Shown piece after piece: positions 57,887 through 64,000 of a stretch of 64,000 nt of DNA. The notes below the pieces were generated by a model. That model saw only the letters and a list, made by a program, of their open reading frames with translations, was not told the DNA's origin and ran no database searches. Positions within the stretch are counted from its first letter, which is position 1. The number at the start of each line of letters is the position of its first letter. Where the stretch lies: assembly GCA_047967505.1 (NCBI GenBank), contig CM106540.1. One strand, given 5' to 3'. Source of the stretch: Dipteris shenzhenensis (taxonomy: Eukaryota; Polypodiophyta; Polypodiopsida; Gleicheniales). Position numbers and translations under genes: made by a program.

Positions 57887-58257
57887 CAAGTGAACGTAGC
57901 CATGATCTTCCTTTATCCTTTGGAGAGCAGAATCGAACTTCCAATTATCCGCATCTATCTTCCAGTGCAAGACCCCCAGCTCTACAAATGCACGCAAATC
58001 ACAGAGAGATCCCGTGTCGAAATCAGGAGAATGCAGATCAAAATGGAAAGATGTTATATGTAAAACAACAGTCCATCGGCAATATAATCAGTAACCATTT
58101 CTAAACCATGCATATAAAGTTGACATGAGAAACCGTAGGCTCTCTGTAAGACCGACTAACCTCTTAAGTGCGCTTCTGATCTGGGACAATTTGGCTAGTG
58201 CCTGTGAGGTAGCATCCTATCATCGTCATGGGTGGAGTTCAAGACCCAGTCTTCCAT
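57887..58257 (-). pseudogene. Duplicate of ARD exons 1-2 (pseudogene)
   Basis: Exon-1 copy 58257-58161 (97 nt) and exon-2 copy 57981-57887 (95 nt) have exactly the lengths and phases of the intact gene, with splice dinucleotides kept. Exon 1 reads MEDWVLNSTHDDDRMLPHRH and then a TAG stop. Exon 2 is clean (ELGVLHWKIDADNWKFDSAL). Exons 3-6 are absent downstream, because the next sequence is the flank of the intact gene. This is a decayed partial tandem duplication, about 75-85% similar by eye. Confidence 0.85.
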
Positions 58258-58379
58258 ATTATAACTATAGGAATGTAGTTGGCTGAAGCTTTTGGTAGCT
58301 ACTGTGCTTCTAGAAATTCACTAATGTGCAGAGATAGTTTATTCAGACTAGTGGTGAGATTGGATGTCCAAATTAAGGA

Positions 58380-58710
58380 GCAAAGGACTCGAATGCTCAA
58401 AGAGCACCGTCAGCGACTGCAAAGGAAGCTATCACAAGAACAAGGCGATTTGTTGCTGTGCCACCACAACTTCCCAAGCCTGTCTTCGCCTGCAGCTGCC
58501 ACATACAAATCTCCTAGCGAAGCTCGGAATTTGTAGCCCACTCGAAGGTGGTGGGTACTTCCGCATGATGGCCTCAACGGGGTGCAAAGACCCTTCAATT
58601 AAGGCTTTTACTCTTAAGTCAACTAACTGTCCTAGCTCCTTTCTTTTGACGCATCCCTCAGGTGGATCATGATGCCATTCCCCATGTGCCCCCTCAACAT
58701 GTCTTAGTTC
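58380..58710 (-). other. Conserved segment upstream of ARD duplicate (copy 2)
   Basis: Counterpart of 57000-57330, upstream of the pseudogene. It holds a 149-codon minus-strand frame (58881-58432) with KRKELGQLVDLRVKALIEGS, which aligns loosely with copy 1 but changes frame. It shows that the duplicated unit extends well upstream of the ARD start. Confidence 0.4.
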
Positions 58711-58889
58711 TTCCTTCCTCCCAAAGCCTTTACATGGACTTTTGTATTGCGTTGTTTTGTTCGAGTCAACGCTTGATAACACACTTTTCTCTACTTGAAG
58801 ATGATGACGTTGCATTCTTATAGTGTTTGACTTATCACTTAAAAGCACCCCCCAAGATAAGGAATTGTTTTCTTCCTCCAAGTAAAGAG

Positions 58890-60105
58890 AGAAGAAATTG
58901 CTTGACTTTTAATAACGATTGAATCCCATCCCAGGATTGGATCCATCTCATCACCACTTTTCTCTTTTCTATTTCCCCCATTCACCTACCAGTTTAGTGA
59001 CTCCATGGCCCTTAATAATCAGATAATGTTTTAGATTGTGTAGTCTAAACAAATCCTTAGGCATCTTTTGGAGAGAATTTTAGGGAAATTGTAATATTTT
59101 TATCATAAATGAAGGTTTAGAATATGTAGGTTAATTTAAACACCAAGTTGTTTGCATTTCTCTAACTTAAAGAGAAAACAAGTTATGCCTTGTAGAAGTT
59201 ATTCATATACAAATATTCACATAATGGCACCAGGCTATATTGACCATTTTACTATAATTTCATAGCACATTTGTCAACGCTGTAGAGAGCACTTGAGTTG
59301 GATTCTCAATTGTAAACTTAATTTATGGTACTATTGCTATTCATTCACTTTTGTAATATTTTTTAAGAAAAAATGCATCATCTCTTACAATCCTTCTAGG
59401 TTGTTCGTCAGTGGCTTTTATTCCAGCTATTTGGCCAATGTGAATGAGATTGATTCAAAGAGTCTACTTAAAAAAGAAGATCAAGACAATGGTTGCAAGT
59501 AGCAAAACATTGTCAAATAAATCAAACTAGCTGAGTAACCCATGTGTTGCAATGTGCATAGAAATCGGCATCATGGATGACTCAAGAGAGCAATATTCTT
59601 TTAAAACAATCCAAGGAGCATTTAGAAGGTGATTTATTTCACCATAGCCTTTTCTAGATGTCCACCCATTATGCTATATCTTCCCACCAATGCAAACTTT
59701 CCCAAAACCCATGCTCTAAGTGGCATTGCAAAAGATAGAGCAATTCTAATCCAAGACTTTTATGTGCTTGTAACAATTCTTTAGGACTCACTCTATTCAC
59801 TTGGTTCGGATTGATCCCACAATAGTGCCAAAGAGCAGCATTTCATTTATGATCCTGAAACCCACACTCTAACTGGCATTGCAAAGGATAGAGCTCTTCC
59901 ATTCCAAGACCTTTACATGCTTGTAACAATTCTTGCAGGACTCACTCTCTCATTCACTTGATTTGGATTGATTGAGAGTAGTGCCAAAGAGCAGCATGCT
60001 TGTTATGGCTCCTCAAGTCGGAACCTTCACATGAAAATATCTATCAACATCCAATTTCTATAAACAAATTGTAAAGTAAAAATGAGCGACCTTCATGAAT
60101 GCCAC
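58890..60105. repeat. AT-rich interval with a ~165-bp tandem duplication
   Basis: No gene seen. Two tandem copies at about 59705-59850 and 59868-60000 share CTCTAA.TGGCATTGCAAA, GCTTGTAACAATTCTT and AGTGCCAAAGAGCAGCAT. The left part is featureless AT-rich DNA. Confidence 0.6.
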
Positions 60106-60287
60106 TGTGGGGGTTAAAGGTCACTGTGCCTTAACCCTAGTTATATACAATACTCAAACACATACTTAAATATATGGATGACATAGAAAATTAGGGTGTT
60201 TTGCACCGACCAAAACTTGTGTGGTTCTCTTCTGGCTCTCCCTCTCTCTCACCCTCTTCCGTTCTACTTCCGTTGAGAGAACTCTCA
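60106..60287 (+). mobile_element. Copia A 5' LTR (copy 3, 182 bp)
   Basis: Starts TGTGGGGGTTAAAGGTCACT and ends GAGAGAACTCTCA, followed two bases later by a TGGTATTAGAGC primer-binding site. This is the family member that shows the full LTR border. GCCAC precedes it as the possible target duplication; the far end is not in place. Confidence 0.85.
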
Positions 60288-60289
60288 AT

Positions 60290-60301
60290 TGGTATTAGAG
60301 C
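60290..60301 (+). promoter_or_regulatory. Copia A primer-binding site
   Basis: TGGTATTAGAGC, one base different from the standard copia primer site, two bases after the LTR. Confidence 0.8.
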
Positions 60302-62023
60302 CCAGGTGGTCTATCTAATGCTTGTGGGTGGTCTAGATGTGAGCCCATGCATGTGCCTGCTGGAGCCTAGAATCCGTTGCTCCTACAGTTCTATGGGAGG
60401 ATGGAGCAGCTTGTGGGTGCTTGTTTGAGCCGCCCAAGTGGTATTGGAACCTTATAGAATCCTACAAGTGGTTTCTAGAATTATACGAATGGTTTTCTGC
60501 AAGCCTACATGTGGTTTTGGAGAAAAAAAGACTTTTGTCCATGATTCCCCTATTAACCCCTTCATTCTTCAATTTTGGATCATTTTCATTGGATTTCTGA
60601 CTCACTGTCTCTGCTTCAATGTTTTTCTGCCGGTGTGTTGAAACTCAAGTTTGAAGCAAACATTCATAGATCTGTTAGTTTCGGTAGACTCAGGAGGTCC
60701 AAAACTTTTGTGTTGCTCATCATTCACACTCCGATGATGTGTACAAATAGATTGGTTTGCTAAAAAATTTTTTAATCTGTCTTGGATCCGATGATTGGGA
60801 CCACGGTTTCCAATGTCAGTTCCACTACATTTTAGAGGCCTAAAAGCCCTTATTTGTTAGCTTTTACATGATTTCATGGAGATTTGGAGAAGTTATGTCT
60901 CTCTGAGACATGAATCATCGTCTGTTTCTCTGACAAAAATTCATTCAAAGGTTCAAACCTTTGAATTTTTGGCATGTGGCATTTTTAAATTAAACCTTAG
61001 GCTTCTAAGTTTTTATTGACAGATTAATCGCAAGCTTTGACATGGGTTTACTTCACATCCAGAGTGATTTTTGAAGTATTATTTTAGCCATGGAAAGTGC
61101 AAGTCATGTCATTGATGTTGTGTATGCAAATATTGCAATGCTTTTGAGGCATCTCAGGTTTTACTTTTAGTAGCAGTCATTGCCTTAAGACCATGAATTT
61201 GAGCATACCTTATGCAAATAACTCTAGTTGCATTTTGAGCCATGTGCCCTCATTTGTGGTGTGCATTGGGTTACAGTGGATGCTTTACAAGACATTTGGA
61301 TGTATTGTGATCCTTGTTGGCTATGCCGATAGGACCAAATAGCCTTGTAGGTTTCTTTATTATTGCACGTTTAGTAGATATATGCTATTTTATGCTGAGG
61401 GATAGCTTTGACACATTGTAGTTGATGCACGCATAGTATGGACAATGTTTATGCTTGAGGCATTTGGCTCTTATTGGCATTGGGTTTGCCATTGTTTTTT
61501 CATTGTAGGTTGGCATATTCTTTTCAGCCAAATTTGCTCATATGGGTGCATAGTATATGCACACAAGTTGGATGCATTTTGATTCTTTGATCTTTGACTT
61601 TTTGGTGATATTACCCTCCATTGTGGTAGACATAATTGGGTGTACCTAGTAAATTATATATATGTGATTCTTTCTTGTAGGCACTAGAATTTGAGATTTT
61701 GCTTTATTTGCATGACGGCATCCTCTTCCATGTGTGAAAATGAGTTTTTTAGCATTAAAAAGTATGATGGGACAAACTTTTCTCTATGGAAGAATAGATA
61801 AGGGATGTGCTTATTCAAAATAAGTCAATTAAACCCTTGGAATGGATTGCAACTAAGCATACAGCTATGTCAGAGGATGATTGGAATGAGTTGGGTGCAT
61901 TAGCAGATTCTACTGTTAGACTTTGAACATCTTGTTGAGATCATTTATTTCACAGTAGTAAATGAGCAGACTACAGAAGACTTGTGGAAGAAACTATGTA
62001 CCATTTATGAGAAGGAAACTACC
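60302..62023 (+). pseudogene. Copia A leader and gag 5' part
   Basis: A long non-coding leader similar to 51.99-52.5 kb, then a gag start near 61710 reading SSSMCENEFFSIKKYDGTNF, with frame breaks, and later VNEQTTEDLWKKLCTIYEKE. It is cut at 62023 by the third MITE copy. No pol follows in the window. Confidence 0.75.
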
Positions 62024-62150
62024 CTCGGGGGGTTTCGTATATGCAAATCCTCTATATCATGTGTGTTCAAGGTCTATTTTAAAAGTACATTATATGTGAA
62101 TTTTTCATGCATAAAATGTACCCTTTTTCTATTCAATCTGTGAATAACTC
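62024..62150. mobile_element. hAT-type MITE, copy 3 (half, diverged)
   Basis: Starts CTCGGGGGGTTTCGTAT and follows copy 2 from its left end (CCTCTATATCA, TGTTCAAGG, AAAATGTACCC, CAATCTGTGAAT) for about 125 bp, then stops matching. It sits inside copia A gag. The right terminus and second target duplication are missing, so it is truncated. Confidence 0.7.
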
Positions 62151-62630
62151 CTTTAAATGTTATACAAGACTTACTTACCACTTCAAATGATGCATATTCC
62201 CATGATTGGATTTTAGATTCTAGTGCTTCATTTCTTGTGGAAAGGGTGATACAAAATCACTCAAATGAATAGAGCGATAGAAGCATATACATGTCAAAGA
62301 TATACAACATTGTTTGTTACAAATTTATTTAAAAAGTGAGATTACAAGTAGGAGTAGACATACCTTGCAAGCAACCACCTTAGCCCAATCGATCGTCGCT
62401 CCTGGTGCCTCCTACTCAATAAACCATGGCTTTGTTCCTACGCGAAGCACGCATCTCATCTCTATGTTTGTAGGAAGGCGACCCATCGCAGCTTGCTGTG
62501 GGCCTAATTTACGAGAGCTAGATAAAGTGCATGCAATATGTAGTAAAACAAATACAACAATACATTAAATGAGAAGAACTAGACTTACCACGATTGCCTC
62601 AAACGCCAACCATCTCCTCGCAGCCCTCCT

Positions 62631-63587
62631 CTATCCCTTGAACATTTCAGGATGGTCCCTATTTTGCTTCTTGAAAAACTTCCAATCAGTTTTGTCTCCC
62701 CAGATGGGTTTAGCTTTCCCCTTTGCGATGGAAGTATGCAAGGTTGACCTACGATGCTTCAACACCAAACCCATGTGCTCTCGCATGTAATTCTCATTGA
62801 ACTCCGAATTTGGGGGGTTAGGGTATTTTCTTTTCAATTCATAGATGATTGCTTGCTTCTTTTGGTCATCTTGGTACCACCAGTCAGTAGCTATGCCACT
62901 CTTGAAGTGGTGGCTCATCAACCGCCTCATGGTGGCCATCAGTGCTGCATCCTTTTTATCTTCTATTATCTCTCTAGTATCCATGATTTGATAGGATAGG
63001 TCCTCGATCGGGTAAGGAGGACTCATATTAGTGGTAGAGTCAGAGTGAGTGGTGTTTGTGCGAGCACTTCCGAAGTGAGGAGTAGCAGTGGGAGTAGAAG
63101 AGGGCAAGGGACCTGACTGGTACTGGGTCTTGGGACCAAGTGGAGACCTGTAGGGATGTGAGTGTGCTAACTCGTCTACATCTCTTAAGTTAGCACAACA
63201 TAAGGTACCCCTCCTACTCTTCCTTTCCTTACGATGGGCATGCCGAGGTGATGACCCCTCAGTCGAAGAGGCTAGAGGGGATGGTTAGATAGTAGGTTTA
63301 GCTATCGGTGTAGGGGAGAGAATTGCTGAGGTCCTCTGGGATAGAAGAGAGAAGAATCTCGCTGCTTCAATCTCGTTGGGACTCTTGACAAAGCCATGGG
63401 ATGCTAGCAAAGGACTTTCCTGAGGGGTAGTCACAGTGCTATGCCCGAGAGGAGTCAGAGGGGTAGTCATAGGGGTGGGCCCTTGAGGTGTCACTTGAGT
63501 GGAATCAAAGTCCTCTAGAGAATACAGATCATGATGTCTCCTCCTATGAGGGTTTTCGTGCTCGTCAGACGTGCGACATGATCCCAT
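62631..63587 (-). pseudogene. Transposon-associated-looking gene, unknown function
   Basis: Minus-strand coding from ATG at about 63587 (MGSCRTSDEHENPHRRRHHD) through a Pro/Thr/Ser-rich region (GPTPMTTPLTPLGHS), one stop near 63286, then a clean frame 63107-62631 with MRRLMSHHFKSGIATDWWYQ, LKRKYPNPPNSEFNENYMRE, HRRSTLHTSIAKGKAKPIWG and DWKFFKKQNRDHPEMFKG. The last part resembles the Arg/Lys-rich domain found in plant Ptta/En-Spm-associated proteins; this is a weak assignment from memory. Confidence 0.4.
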
Positions 63588-63639
63588 GTCTAATTTGGGG
63601 GGATTAGACAAACGTAGACACAAACACAAAAACAAAAAA

Positions 63640-64000
63640 CAAAAAACAAGTGCGGGTAAGAAGCAGAAAGCATAAGAAGCAAAAGAGAAGGAGAAGCATA
63701 AGAGAAAGAGATGGGAAAAGAAGAGAAAGAAAAGGGGAAAAGAGATTGAAAGAGGGAAAAAGAACCAAATATGCATAAGAGAAAAATGAGAGAAAGCATA
63801 TGCATAAGAGAAAAAGAGAGAAAGCATATGCTTATGCTTATGCATAAGCATATAAGCATATGCTCATGCATAAGCATATGCTCATGTATAAGCATAAGCA
63901 TAGGCATATGCTTAGGAAAAGAAGAGAAAAAGAGAGGGAAAAAGAAGAGAAGGAAAGGAGAAGGAGAAGGAGAATCTCTTTTTGTCTCTTTTCTCCTCTC
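63640..64000. repeat. Purine-rich and GCATAT/CATAAG hexamer repeats
   Basis: A-G-rich runs (AAAGAGAAGGAGAAG) surround a block at 63775-63915 of GCATAAG, GCATATGC and CATATGCTTATG units, many self-complementary. Overlapping frames (MLMHEHML-type) are repeat artefacts. Confidence 0.7.

Overview
The window reads as nuclear DNA of a land plant with a large, repeat-dominated genome. The signs are Ty1/copia retrotransposons with the plant-type TGGTATCAGAGC primer-binding site, hAT and CACTA-like elements, a 182-bp satellite, and one spliced plant-type gene with short GT-AG introns. I cannot name the species; nothing separates fern, lycophyte, gymnosperm or other lineages with confidence. No bacterial or organellar genes, rRNA, tRNA or CRISPR were recognised. 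Layout: 0-0.2 kb, end of a divergent histone H3-like reading frame cut by the window edge. 0.9-2.8 kb, minus-strand copia gag fragment and LTR. 3.0-7.8 kb, minus-strand decayed multi-exon locus: an unrecognised, charged ~1000-residue coding region ending in a ULP1/SENP-like (C48) cysteine protease domain, interrupted by a hAT-type MITE. 8.9-34.4 kb, a very large inverted-repeat structure. Each arm runs, from outside in: polypyrimidine or polypurine simple DNA, a TATA-bearing promoter-like block, a unique spacer, and a satellite array whose best-ordered part is a 546-bp higher-order repeat of three ~182-bp monomers. The left array lies at 15.1-23.4 kb and the right array, inverted, at 28.6-32.7 kb. 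Between them sit a broken copia pol fragment and a decayed minus-strand gene with a DUF7869-like, possibly transposase-like core. 34.4-38.8 kb, two nested minus-strand copia elements (B inside A). 38.8-40.2 kb, a small gene-like segment with a Pro/Leu-rich repeat and a two-exon frame. 40.6-47.8 kb, plus-strand copia C (4.39 kb, both LTRs, perfect 5-bp target duplication) nested in degenerate copia D. 47.9-50.0 kb, CACTA-like remnants with a second hAT MITE. 50.2-53.4 kb, two non-autonomous copia derivatives. 55.6-58.3 kb, an apparently intact six-exon acireductone dioxygenase (methionine salvage) gene, with a decayed duplicate of its first two exons upstream. 60.1-62.0 kb, the 5' part of another copia A element, broken by a third MITE. 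62.6-63.6 kb, a transposon-associated-looking minus-strand frame. The only gene I would call functional from sequence is the acireductone dioxygenase. Nearly everything else is mobile DNA in decay. Many premature stops are explained by single C-to-T or G-to-A changes, as expected from methylated, silenced plant transposons. The most unusual object is the satellite-armed inverted structure around the DUF7869-like gene.
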